Positions 44,302 to 51,599 of a stretch of 64,000 bases of DNA are shown in pieces. Below the pieces are notes generated by a model. The model saw only the letters and a list, made by a program, of their open reading frames with translations. It was not told the origin of the DNA and did not search any database. A program made the translations under genes and the position numbers. The DNA is from Arthrobacter sp. zg-Y1110 (GTDB lineage Bacteria > Actinomycetota > Actinomycetes > Actinomycetales > Micrococcaceae): contig NZ_CP104272.1 of NCBI RefSeq assembly GCF_025244865.1, forward strand, positions 372,001 to 436,000, read 5' to 3'. Each line of letters opens with the position of its first letter. The stretch's first letter is position 1.

Positions 44302-45509
44302 GCGCGCCGGTTCAGCCGGTGCAGTCCCGGGCCGAAAACCTGGTCCGGCGCTTTGCAGAGGTGTACGGCGAGACGCCCGACGGCGTGTGGCGGGCCCCCG
44401 GGCGAGTAAACCTGATCGGCGAACACACGGACTACAACAACGGCTTCGTCCTGCCGTTCGCCATCGACCGCAGTGCCCTCGTGGCCATGCGGCTGCGCCG
44501 GTCGGGCGAAACAGGAGAGTCCGACGTCGTGCGCCTCGCTTCCACCTATGCTCCGGACGGTGAGGAGCTGTCCCGTGCGCGGTTCCATACCGGCGGGTTG
44601 GAGCCGGGCGGGGTCGGCGGCTGGGCAGCTTATCCGGCTGGTGTGGTGTTCGCGCTGGTGCGCAGAGCCGGCGTCGTCGTCCCCGGTTTTGACCTGCTGC
44701 TGGATTCCACGGTGCCGGTAGGTGCCGGCCTGTCCTCCTCGCACGCCGTGGAAGTGGCCGTGATTGTGGCGCTGAACGAGCTGCTGGAGCTGGGCATGGA
44801 CCGGCCCCGGATGGTCCGGCTGACCCAGTACGCCGAAAACGAATTCGTCGGTGCGCCCACGGGCATCATGGACCAGTCGGCATCACTGATGGGCCGGGAG
44901 GGCAGTGCGCTGTTCCTGGACTGCCGCAGCCTCGACTCCGAAACCGTGCCGCTGCCCCTGGCCCGGCACGGACTCGAAGTGCTGGTCATCGATACGCGGG
45001 TGGTCCACAGCCACGCCGACGGCGGCTACAGCGCCCGGCGGTCGTCCTGCGAACGCGGAGCGGCGGCGCTGGGTGCGGCGTCGCTGCGGGAGGTGCCTGC
45101 CGGTACCTCCCTGGACCGGTTGGATGCGGAAACCCGACGGCGGGTCCGGCACGTGCTCGGAGAGAACGAACGGGTGCTGCAGGTTGTCGGGCACCTGCGG
45201 GCGGGCGACGTCGCCGGCATCGGGAACCTGCTGACCGCTTCCCATGCCTCGCTGCGGGATGACTTCGAAGTGTCCTGCCCGGAGCTGGACCTGGCGGTGG
45301 ACGCGGCGCTCTCCGCCGGTGCGCTGGGTGCCCGGATGACCGGCGGGGGATTCGGCGGCTCGGCCATTGCCCTGATCCGGCGGGAGGACGAGGGACGGGT
45401 CCGCGCGGCCGTGCGTGGGGCCTTCGCGGAGCGAGGTTTCCGGGAACCTGCCCTGTTCCCGGTGCTTCCGGCGGACGGGGCGGGACGGATCCGGGTCACC
45501 TGGCACTGA
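44298..45509 (+). CDS. galK: Galactokinase
   Basis: A 403-residue GHMP kinase that phosphorylates galactose at C1. The galactokinase signature GRVNLIGEHTDYNNG is at 35-49, the ATP-binding PVGAGLSSSHAVEV near 139-152, and the third GHMP motif MTGGGFGGSAIAL near residue 350. It completes the galT-galK operon; galE is not here. The end overlaps the convergent membrane protein gene by 14 bases. Confidence 0.97.
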   Translation: MSAPVQPVQSRAENLVRRFAEVYGETPDGVWRAPGRVNLIGEHTDYNNGFVLPFAIDRSALVAMRLRRSGETGESDVVRLASTYAPDGEELSRARFHTGGLEPGGVGGWAAYPAGVVFALVRRAGVVVPGFDLLLDSTVPVGAGLSSSHAVEVAVIVALNELLELGMDRPRMVRLTQYAENEFVGAPTGIMDQSASLMGREGSALFLDCRSLDSETVPLPLARHGLEVLVIDTRVVHSHADGGYSARRSSCERGAAALGAASLREVPAGTSLDRLDAETRRRVRHVLGENERVLQVVGHLRAGDVAGIGNLLTASHASLRDDFEVSCPELDLAVDAALSAGALGARMTGGGFGGSAIALIRREDEGRVRAAVRGAFAERGFREPALFPVLPADGAGRIRVTWH

Positions 45510-46125
45510 GGGGAATGACTGCCCGGCCGCTCCGGTCCCCCGCATTGCCGTCCTCGCCCTGCGAATACACCGCGAAGGAAATCGTTGCGGTTTTTTCACC
45601 CCACTGCACGGAAAAGGCTCCGCCGCTGAACGGATCGTAGCCGTCATCTGTCAGCACCTGGTCCCGGTATTCGTAGACCGGGCCTTGCACCTGTTCGTAG
45701 ACGGCATGCGAGCCGATCAACAAAACGCTCTGGTTGTTGATCAGCAATGTGTGCTCTCCCGCCGGCGCTGAGATTCTTTGGTAGCCGGACCCCGAGAAGA
45801 AAAGGGTGAGGAATCCATATCCAGCAAGGAGGAGCAACCATGCGCAGGTGATAATGCCGCCGAGGAAGCCGGCGGCCCGACGCAGAAAGACATGGCGAAA
45901 GAGGCCGCTGAACCAGGGAACGAGTGTCCAGGAAGCTCCGAGGAAGAAACACCAGGCCGCCACCAGCGCAGCCACGATCAACTGGCCTGTGCCGATTCCC
46001 GCCCCGAGGTAAAGCAGGGTCCCGCTGGCTTGGAGCACGCGGAGGAGGTAGGCCAGAGCCATGAGGCTTGCCGCCTGGACCAACCAGTTGGCCCCGGAGA
46101 TAAGGCGCGGCGGCCGAACAGTCAT
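45496..46125 (-). CDS. Hypothetical membrane protein co-transcribed with marR-type gene
   Basis: A 209-residue protein with four hydrophobic segments (about 10-29, 40-62, 70-82 and 88-112). A C-terminal domain of about 95 residues follows (YQRISAPAGEHTLLINNQSVLLIGSHAVYEQVQGPVYEYR...). By the positive-inside pattern that domain is probably outside the membrane. I do not recognise the family. Its ATG overlaps the stop of the MarR gene, so it is probably under the same control. The stop overlaps galK, with which it converges. Confidence 0.8.
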   Translation of the reverse strand: MTVRPPRLISGANWLVQAASLMALAYLLRVLQASGTLLYLGAGIGTGQLIVAALVAAWCFFLGASWTLVPWFSGLFRHVFLRRAAGFLGGIITCAWLLLLAGYGFLTLFFSGSGYQRISAPAGEHTLLINNQSVLLIGSHAVYEQVQGPVYEYRDQVLTDDGYDPFSGGAFSVQWGEKTATISFAVYSQGEDGNAGDRSGRAVIPLSAR

Positions 46126-46598
46126 CTCTTGGCGTCCGCTCCACGGCCTATCTCGGCATGGACGGCACGCATGCCCTGTTCGAGTGCGTGCAGGTCTTCA
46201 ATCGACAACCGCGAGAGAATTTCGACATTAAGTTCGGGGCGTCCGGCCACGAGCCGGCGCACCACCGTCCGTCCCAGCGGCGTTGCCTTCACCCTGCGTA
46301 CCCGTGCATCCAGGGGATCCTCCGAGCGGGTAGCTACACCCTGGGCGACGAGCCGGTCGATCAAACCGGACATGGATGCCATGGAAACACCGAAGGACTC
46401 CGAGAGGCCACGGCCGGTAGCACCCTCCTCTGCGGTGACGAGAACGGTCAGGACCTTCAACTGGCGCACCGTCAGGTCCGTGGACAGCAACGGATCGAGG
46501 AAGCTGGGCAGGGCCGACGACTGCAGGGAATCGGCCAGTTCTTCGAGACTCAGCAGAACGCGTTCGCGTTCCTGCTGCTCATTGCTTCCTTCGGTCAT
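46122..46598 (-). CDS. MarR-family transcriptional regulator
   Basis: A 158-residue winged-helix protein. The DNA-binding core is LTVRQLKVLTVLVTAEEGATGRGLSESFGVSMASMSGLIDRLVAQGVATRSEDPLDARVRRVKATPLG (about 42-110), with the DxRxxR wing motif DARVRR. It is divergent from the Baeyer-Villiger monooxygenase gene with 220 bases between. MarR proteins often repress themselves and the divergent gene, and here also the co-transcribed membrane protein. The ligand may be a ketone or its product; that is inference. Confidence 0.92.
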   Translation of the reverse strand: MTEGSNEQQERERVLLSLEELADSLQSSALPSFLDPLLSTDLTVRQLKVLTVLVTAEEGATGRGLSESFGVSMASMSGLIDRLVAQGVATRSEDPLDARVRRVKATPLGRTVVRRLVAGRPELNVEILSRLSIEDLHALEQGMRAVHAEIGRGADAKR

Positions 46599-46665
46599 GA
46601 GTTCACCGTAGTGGCCGCGGACGTGTCGGCAAACACAGAGGTCAGCGAATGCTCAGCCAAATTAG

Positions 46666-46693
46666 TTAGGGTGAGGCTAACCGTTTATCGGTT
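46666..46693. promoter_or_regulatory. Possible operators between marR and monooxygenase genes
   Basis: AACCG-TTTAT-CGGTT (46679-46693) is a small inverted repeat fit for a MarR dimer. It is overlapped on the left by TTAGGGTGAGGCTAACC (46666-46682), which resembles the DtxR/IdeR iron box with one extra base. Both are weak calls. The site lies 126 bases before the monooxygenase start. Confidence 0.35.
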
Positions 46694-46818
46694 TTTGAGA
46701 TATACCGGCGTCCCCGCGGCTGCAGATCGGAGTGAGACGGACTCCGAGCGCACCGGCGTCGTAGTCCTCCCGCTCTGCCCTGGGTCACGGGAACGCGCAA
46801 GCGAAGCGAGGACACTAC

Positions 46819-48633
46819 ATGAGCAGCACGCAAACCCCCATAGCGTACGAGCGCATAGAAGACGGCCTGGACGTCGAGGCGTTGAGGGCGAAGTACAAGG
46901 CCGAAAGGGACCGGCGGATCCGCCCGGACGGCGCCACCCAGTATCAGCCCGCCAAGGGAAGATTCGGCTACTACGCCACCGATCCCTACACTCCCCGCAC
47001 CGAACGGGAGCCCTTGGCCGACACCGTGGAGGTGCTGGTGATCGGCGGCGGGTTCGGCGGGCTGATGACCGGAGCGCGGCTGCGGCAGGCCGGCGTCGAG
47101 AGCATCCGCATGATGGATGAGGCCGGGGACTTCGGCGGCACCTGGTACTGGAACCGCTACCCCGGCATCCGCTGTGACATCCAGTCCTACGTCTACCTGC
47201 CGCTGCTCGAAGAAGTGGGTTACATGCCCACCGAGCGTTACGCGCCGGGCGAGGAGATCCGCCGGCACGCCGTGGCCATTGCGGAACGTTTCGACCTCTA
47301 CCGCGACGCCGTGTTTTCCACCCGCGTGACCAGCCTGGCCTGGGACGAAGCTGCGTCCGAATGGATCGTTTCCACCGACCGCGGCGACTCGATGCGTGCC
47401 CGCTACGTGGTCACCTCCTCCGGAACGCTCACGCAGCCGAAGCTGCCCGGCATTGCGGGCATCGACTCCTTCAAGGGGCACACCTTCCACACCAGCCGCT
47501 GGGATTACGGCTACACCGGGGGCGACCAGTTCGGCAACCTCACCGGACTGGCGGACAAGAAGGTGGCCGTGGTGGGCACCGGCGCCACGGGCATCCAGGT
47601 GATCCCCATGGTGGCGCGCGACGCCGAGCAGCTCATCGTCTTCCAGCGCACGCCGTCGTCGGTGGACATCCGGAACAACCGTCCCACTGATCCCGCATGG
47701 GCCGCTTCCCTGAAGCCGGGCTGGCAGCAGGAACGGATGGAGAATTTCCTGGCTGTGGTTTCCGGCGAGCCGGTGGAGAAGGACCTCACCCGGGATGGCT
47801 GGACCTCCGTGCCTCAGCTGCACCGCAAGATGATCAGCGGCGCCGTGGACAAGTCCGTTTCGGCGGACGAGCGTGAACGGCTCGACGAACTCGTTGATTT
47901 CCGGAAAATGAACTCCATCCGCGCCCGGGTGGACGAGGAAGTCTTCGACCCGACGACGGCCGAAAAGCTCAAGCCCTGGTACCGCTATATGTGCAAGCGT
48001 CCGACCTTCAGCGACTACTACCTGGAGACGTTCAACCGTCCCAACGTGACGCTGGTGGACACGGCGGACTTCGGCGGCATCACCCGCATCACGGAAAACA
48101 CCATCGTGGTGGGCGAGGAAGAATACGAGGTGGACTGCATCATCTTCGCCACCGGCTTTGAGGTAGGCATTTCGGGTGTCACCTCCGGGGCCATGCCGGT
48201 GACCGGGCGCAGCGGCCAGACCCTGCTGGAAGCCTGGGGCCGCGGCCCGCGGACCCTGCACGGCTTCTATACGCACGGCTTCCCGAACCTGTTCCACCTC
48301 GGCTCCCTGCAGAACGCCAACTCGGTGAACTTCGTCCACATCCTGATGGAACAGGCCAACCACATCGGCGCCGTCATCGGCAGGGCACGCGAGGTGGGTG
48401 CCCGGTACATCGAACCGACGGCCGAAGCCGAGGCGGCCTGGGGCGAAACCATCCAGCGGACCTCGGCGGACAACCGCAAGTTCGCCGCCGAATGCACGCC
48501 CGGCTACTACAACCGCGAGGGCAACCCGCCGCCCGTCAGCTTCTCCTTCAGCCCGGGGCCGGTAGTGTTCCACCGGCTGCTGAAGCAGTGGCGCGAGGAA
48601 AGCATCGACGAGGTGCTGGTGACTGAGGGCTAG
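46819..48633 (+). CDS. Baeyer-Villiger monooxygenase (flavin-containing)
   Basis: A 604-residue FAD- and NADPH-dependent enzyme that inserts oxygen next to a ketone to give an ester or lactone. The N-terminal extension of about 60 residues (IRPDGATQYQPAKGRF) is typical of the phenylacetone-monooxygenase type. The FAD motif is LVIGGGFGGLMTGARL (74-89). The BVMO fingerprint FKGHTFHTSRWD is at 218-229, and the NADPH motif is VAVVGTGATGIQV near 252. All key residues are in place. It is controlled probably by the divergent MarR protein and faces an SMP-30-like lipoprotein gene. Confidence 0.95.
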   Translation: MSSTQTPIAYERIEDGLDVEALRAKYKAERDRRIRPDGATQYQPAKGRFGYYATDPYTPRTEREPLADTVEVLVIGGGFGGLMTGARLRQAGVESIRMMDEAGDFGGTWYWNRYPGIRCDIQSYVYLPLLEEVGYMPTERYAPGEEIRRHAVAIAERFDLYRDAVFSTRVTSLAWDEAASEWIVSTDRGDSMRARYVVTSSGTLTQPKLPGIAGIDSFKGHTFHTSRWDYGYTGGDQFGNLTGLADKKVAVVGTGATGIQVIPMVARDAEQLIVFQRTPSSVDIRNNRPTDPAWAASLKPGWQQERMENFLAVVSGEPVEKDLTRDGWTSVPQLHRKMISGAVDKSVSADERERLDELVDFRKMNSIRARVDEEVFDPTTAEKLKPWYRYMCKRPTFSDYYLETFNRPNVTLVDTADFGGITRITENTIVVGEEEYEVDCIIFATGFEVGISGVTSGAMPVTGRSGQTLLEAWGRGPRTLHGFYTHGFPNLFHLGSLQNANSVNFVHILMEQANHIGAVIGRAREVGARYIEPTAEAEAAWGETIQRTSADNRKFAAECTPGYYNREGNPPPVSFSFSPGPVVFHRLLKQWREESIDEVLVTEG

Positions 48634-48901
48634 TCTCTGCGCCTCACGCGGTGGCCTGCGGGGGCTGGGGCTCGGCCTGGCCCGGGTCGCCTGCGGGGCC
48701 TGGCTCCGGCGGCAACGAAATTCCAGAGCTCGCAGAGCTCGCTTGGAATATTAAAGCCGCCTCCGCCAGGCCCCTACGGGTGCATGTCACCCCTAGTAGT
48801 CAGCAGCGAGGTGCTCCGGAGGCGGCGCGCCTCGCCAGGACGCCTCGCACCTTATCCGTGCTGGTCTTGGTGGGGGGGGTGGGAGCTGGGGTAGGAGGAG
48901 G

Positions 48902-49960
48902 TTAGCCGCCGTTTGATTGGCGGATGCCGGTGGACAGGGATTCGAATTCGTAGATGAAACCACCGGCAGGGCCGCTGACCGTAAGGTAGGCCTCGTTGGT
49001 GTCGGGCTTGATGGCGATATTGGTGGCCGAGGTGAGGCCGTCCTCGTCGTCCGCCGGGACGGTGACGGTGGACAGGAGTTCACCCCGGGGGTTGTAGATG
49101 AAGATGCGCGGCTGGCCGTGGACTGCCTGATAGACGTTGCCGTCGGCGTCCACGGCGTTGGAATCCGTCTGGCTGGTGCCGCCGTCAAAGTGCATGCCGG
49201 GATGGGAGGTGGTGACCTCGGTCTTGTCCTCGTTCAGCACCAGGTAGTCGATCCGGTTGTCCATGTACTGGCTGACCCACAGGGCCTTGAAGTCCTTGCT
49301 GAAGGAGATGCCGTTCGGGGCGGCAAGGTTCTCGGCGAGGACGGTGGCCTCCGCGGTGTCCTTGTCGATCCGCACCACCCGGCCCTGTGCTTCCCACGCC
49401 GGATCGGCATAACCGGTGGAATCGCTGACGAAGAGGTTCCCCTCTTCATCGAAGGCCAGATCGTCCGGGCGCATGGGGGAACCGTCGACGTCGCCGGCGA
49501 AGAAGGTCTTATGGTCCTGGCCGTCGGCGGTCATGCTGTCGATTTTTCCGCCGGCAAAGTCCGTCAGGTAGATCCGGCCGTCCTTCGGGCTGAACTGCGC
49601 GGAGGTGTAGGCGCCGTTGCCCTCGGTGTAGACCCGGGAAACGGATTCATCCTCCACGTCCACCCGCATCACCTTGGCTTCGCCGGCCGGAGCCGTGACA
49701 TCGACGACGAACAGGCCGCCGTCGGGCCCGAACGTGGGTCCTTCGATGAGGGTCATGCCGGTTTCCGGATGGACGGAGCTGACCTGGAGCACCCGCTCGG
49801 CGGTCTGTTCGGGGACCCCATGCATTCCGGTGTTCGACGCCGATTCGTCACGATCGTCGTCGTCACCGGCGGCGCACCCGCTGAGCGCGGCGGCCAGGCC
49901 GAGCGTGAGTGCGGCGATACGGACCGGCTTCGGAAAAGAGAAAGAGGTGCGGTGGGACAT
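48902..49960 (-). CDS. SMP-30/gluconolactonase-like beta-propeller lipoprotein
   Basis: A 352-residue exported lipoprotein with lipobox LSGC (Cys at about residue 29) and an acidic linker. A six-bladed propeller pattern of the SMP-30/Gluconolactonase/LRE family follows: TLIEGPTFGPDGGLFVVDV, PDDLAFDEEGNLFVSDS, APNGISFSKDFKALWVSQ, DSNAVDADGNVYQAV. The family binds a divalent metal and often hydrolyses lactones. It converges on the monooxygenase, whose products may be lactones, but they act on opposite sides of the membrane, so a joint pathway is only a possibility. A 29-bp near-perfect palindrome lies just upstream. Confidence 0.85.
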   Translation of the reverse strand: MSHRTSFSFPKPVRIAALTLGLAAALSGCAAGDDDDRDESASNTGMHGVPEQTAERVLQVSSVHPETGMTLIEGPTFGPDGGLFVVDVTAPAGEAKVMRVDVEDESVSRVYTEGNGAYTSAQFSPKDGRIYLTDFAGGKIDSMTADGQDHKTFFAGDVDGSPMRPDDLAFDEEGNLFVSDSTGYADPAWEAQGRVVRIDKDTAEATVLAENLAAPNGISFSKDFKALWVSQYMDNRIDYLVLNEDKTEVTTSHPGMHFDGGTSQTDSNAVDADGNVYQAVHGQPRIFIYNPRGELLSTVTVPADDEDGLTSATNIAIKPDTNEAYLTVSGPAGGFIYEFESLSTGIRQSNGG

Positions 49961-49994
49961 GCTGCGGCTCCGATGCGGTGGGGGACTGCGGAAG

Positions 49995-50023
49995 CAATTA
50001 CTTAGGACAAGCCTAAGTGATTG
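49995..50023. promoter_or_regulatory. Near-perfect 29-bp palindrome, probable operator
   Basis: CAATTACTTAGG (49995-50006) and CCTAAGTGATTG (50012-50023) are inverted repeats with one mismatch and a 5-base spacer, 35 bases upstream of the lipoprotein ATG. The TTAGG/CCTAA half-sites recall DtxR/IdeR iron boxes, but the spacing differs, so the regulator is uncertain. Confidence 0.5.
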
Positions 50024-50096
50024 CGTCCGTCACGTTCCGCCGGCCGCTGCCCGGGGCCGCCGCCCACCACCGCTTCTGTTCTGTCCGCGCGTTCAT

Positions 50097-50145
50097 AGTG
50101 CAGTAGATGCTGTCTGGCCGGGTCCGAGGCAGCATCTACTGCACT
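50097..50145. repeat. 16-bp perfect inverted repeat with 17-base loop
   Basis: AGTGCAGTAGATGCTG (50097-50112) pairs exactly with CAGCATCTACTGCACT (50130-50145). No T-run follows on either strand. It lies in the gap between the lipoprotein promoter and tRNA-Ser(TGA) and belongs to no gene. It may be a structured RNA, a protein-binding site or a remnant of a repeat element. Confidence 0.6.
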
Positions 50146-50234
50146 TTGAACCGCCACCACATCCCCCAACCGGCAGCAATTCCGTAAGAGAATCATGAAT
50201 CCGCGCCCGAGACCGGTCCGCGCACTTAAACAGA

Positions 50235-50264
50235 AGAAGCGGCCCCTGATCAGGGACCGCTTCT
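50235..50264 (-). terminator. Terminator of tRNA-Ser(TGA)
   Basis: A 15-bp stem with one mismatch (50235-50249 with 50250-50264), placed just downstream of the tRNA on the minus strand and followed there by TTCTGTTT. Confidence 0.75.
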
Positions 50265-50271
50265 CGTTGTC

Positions 50272-50362
50272 TGGCGGAAGGTAAGGGATTCGAACCCTTG
50301 GTACGGGGTTACCGCACACTGGTTTTCAAGACCAGCTCCATCGGCCGCTCGGACAACCTTCC
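50272..50362 (-). tRNA. tRNA-Ser(TGA)
   Basis: Acceptor GGAAGGT/ACCTTCC, discriminator G and encoded CCA. Anticodon stem CTGGT/ACCAG encloses CTTGAAA, giving TGA. A long variable arm is present. It reads UCA and UCG/UCU by wobble. Confidence 0.97.
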
Positions 50363-50424
50363 TCACTATGTAGTCTGGCAGAAGGGATGAAATCACCAAA
50401 ATTCGCTAAACCTGGAAGGACAGC

Positions 50425-51402
50425 ATGAAAGCCATCGTTATTGGAACACCCGGCGGACCGGAAGCACTGGAACTGCAGGATGTTCCTGCTCCCGAGGCCG
50501 GACCGGGCGAGGTCCTGATCGACGTCATTGCCGCCGGCATCAACCGCGCCGACGTGATGCAGCGCCAGGGCCACTACCCGGTGCCCGCCGGAGCATCCGA
50601 GTATCCGGGCCTGGAAGTCTCCGGCCGCATTGCCGCCCTGGGCGAGGGCGTTGAAGGCTTCGCTGTCGGAACCGAAGTGGTGGCACTACTGACCGGCGGC
50701 GGATACGCCGAGCAGGTTGCCGTCCCCGCCGGGCAGGTCCTGCCCCTCCCGGACGGCTTCGACGCCGTCACTTCCGCGTCCCTGCCGGAAACCGCCGCCA
50801 CAGTGTTCTCCAACCTCTTTATGGCCGCCGGCGTCAAGGAGGGGGACTACGTCCTCATCCACGGCGCCACTGGGGGCATCGGCACCATGGCCATCCAGAT
50901 GGTTGCCGCGTTCGGCGCCGTTCCGATGGTGACCGCAGGGTCGGCCGAAAAGCTGGAACTGGCTGAATCGCTCGGCGCGAAGGTCCTTATCAACTACAAG
51001 GAGCAGGACTTCGTCGAAGCGGTGCGTGTTGCCACCGACGGCCACGGCGCGGACGTCATCCTCGACGTCGTCGGCGCCAAGTACCTGCAGCGGAACCTGG
51101 ACGCGCTCGCCGTCGCCGGCCGCCTGGTGATCATCGGGCTGCAGGGCGGCACCAAGGCGGAGCTGAACCTGAACCAGCTCATGACCAAGCGCGCCGCCGT
51201 CATCGGCACCACCCTGCGCGGCCGGCCCGTGGAGGAAAAGGCCGCCATCATGTCCGCCGTCGGCGAGTACGTCTGGCCGCTGCTGGTCTCCGGCCAGATC
51301 CGGCCCCTGGTGGACCGCACCTTCCCGCTGGCCGACGCCGCCGCCGCACACGAGTATTTCGACTCCGGGCAGCACGCGGGAAAGATCCTGCTGACGATCT
51401 AG
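50425..51402 (+). CDS. NAD(P)H:quinone oxidoreductase, PIG3/zeta-crystallin type
   Basis: A 325-residue zinc-independent medium-chain reductase. AAGINRADVMQRQGHYP (about 36-52) is typical of the PIG3 branch. The NADPH motif is VLIHGATGGIGTMAIQ near residues 143-158, and GGTKAELNLNQLMTKRA fits the family. Probable one- or two-electron quinone reduction; the substrate is unknown. An AAGGA site precedes the ATG. A family hairpin lies between it and cstA, which starts 197 bases later. Confidence 0.93.
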   Translation: MKAIVIGTPGGPEALELQDVPAPEAGPGEVLIDVIAAGINRADVMQRQGHYPVPAGASEYPGLEVSGRIAALGEGVEGFAVGTEVVALLTGGGYAEQVAVPAGQVLPLPDGFDAVTSASLPETAATVFSNLFMAAGVKEGDYVLIHGATGGIGTMAIQMVAAFGAVPMVTAGSAEKLELAESLGAKVLINYKEQDFVEAVRVATDGHGADVILDVVGAKYLQRNLDALAVAGRLVIIGLQGGTKAELNLNQLMTKRAAVIGTTLRGRPVEEKAAIMSAVGEYVWPLLVSGQIRPLVDRTFPLADAAAAHEYFDSGQHAGKILLTI

Positions 51403-51448
51403 GCATGCAACCTGCCGGGTGGCATCCCACCAGGCAGGACCCCCGACG

Positions 51449-51481
51449 ACGACGGCGGCCGCGCACCATGCGGCCGCCGTC
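51449..51481. terminator. Hairpin, ACGACGGCGGC family copy 3
   Basis: GACGGCGGCCGC (51451-51462) pairs with GCGGCCGCCGTC (51470-51481), 12 bp around 7 bases. It shares ACGACGGCGGC (51449-51459) and a following CGCACC with copies 1 and 2. It ends the quinone reductase transcript, probably, although no T-run follows. Confidence 0.65.
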
Positions 51482-51599
51482 ACGTTTGTCTGTGACGGCC
51501 ACCTCAGCCGCTGGTAATCTCAAGGTGCAGGGCCACTCCCTGCCCCCGTTCGGTACGTATGTCAATGCAGACAAGCCACCGCAGACAAAAGGGATCATC

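Noticed and set aside
51491..51506. CRP site before cstA (TGTGACGGCCACCTCA)
   Set aside because: Only the left half-site matches; the right half has three mismatches, so I do not call it despite the known CRP control of cstA in E. coli.
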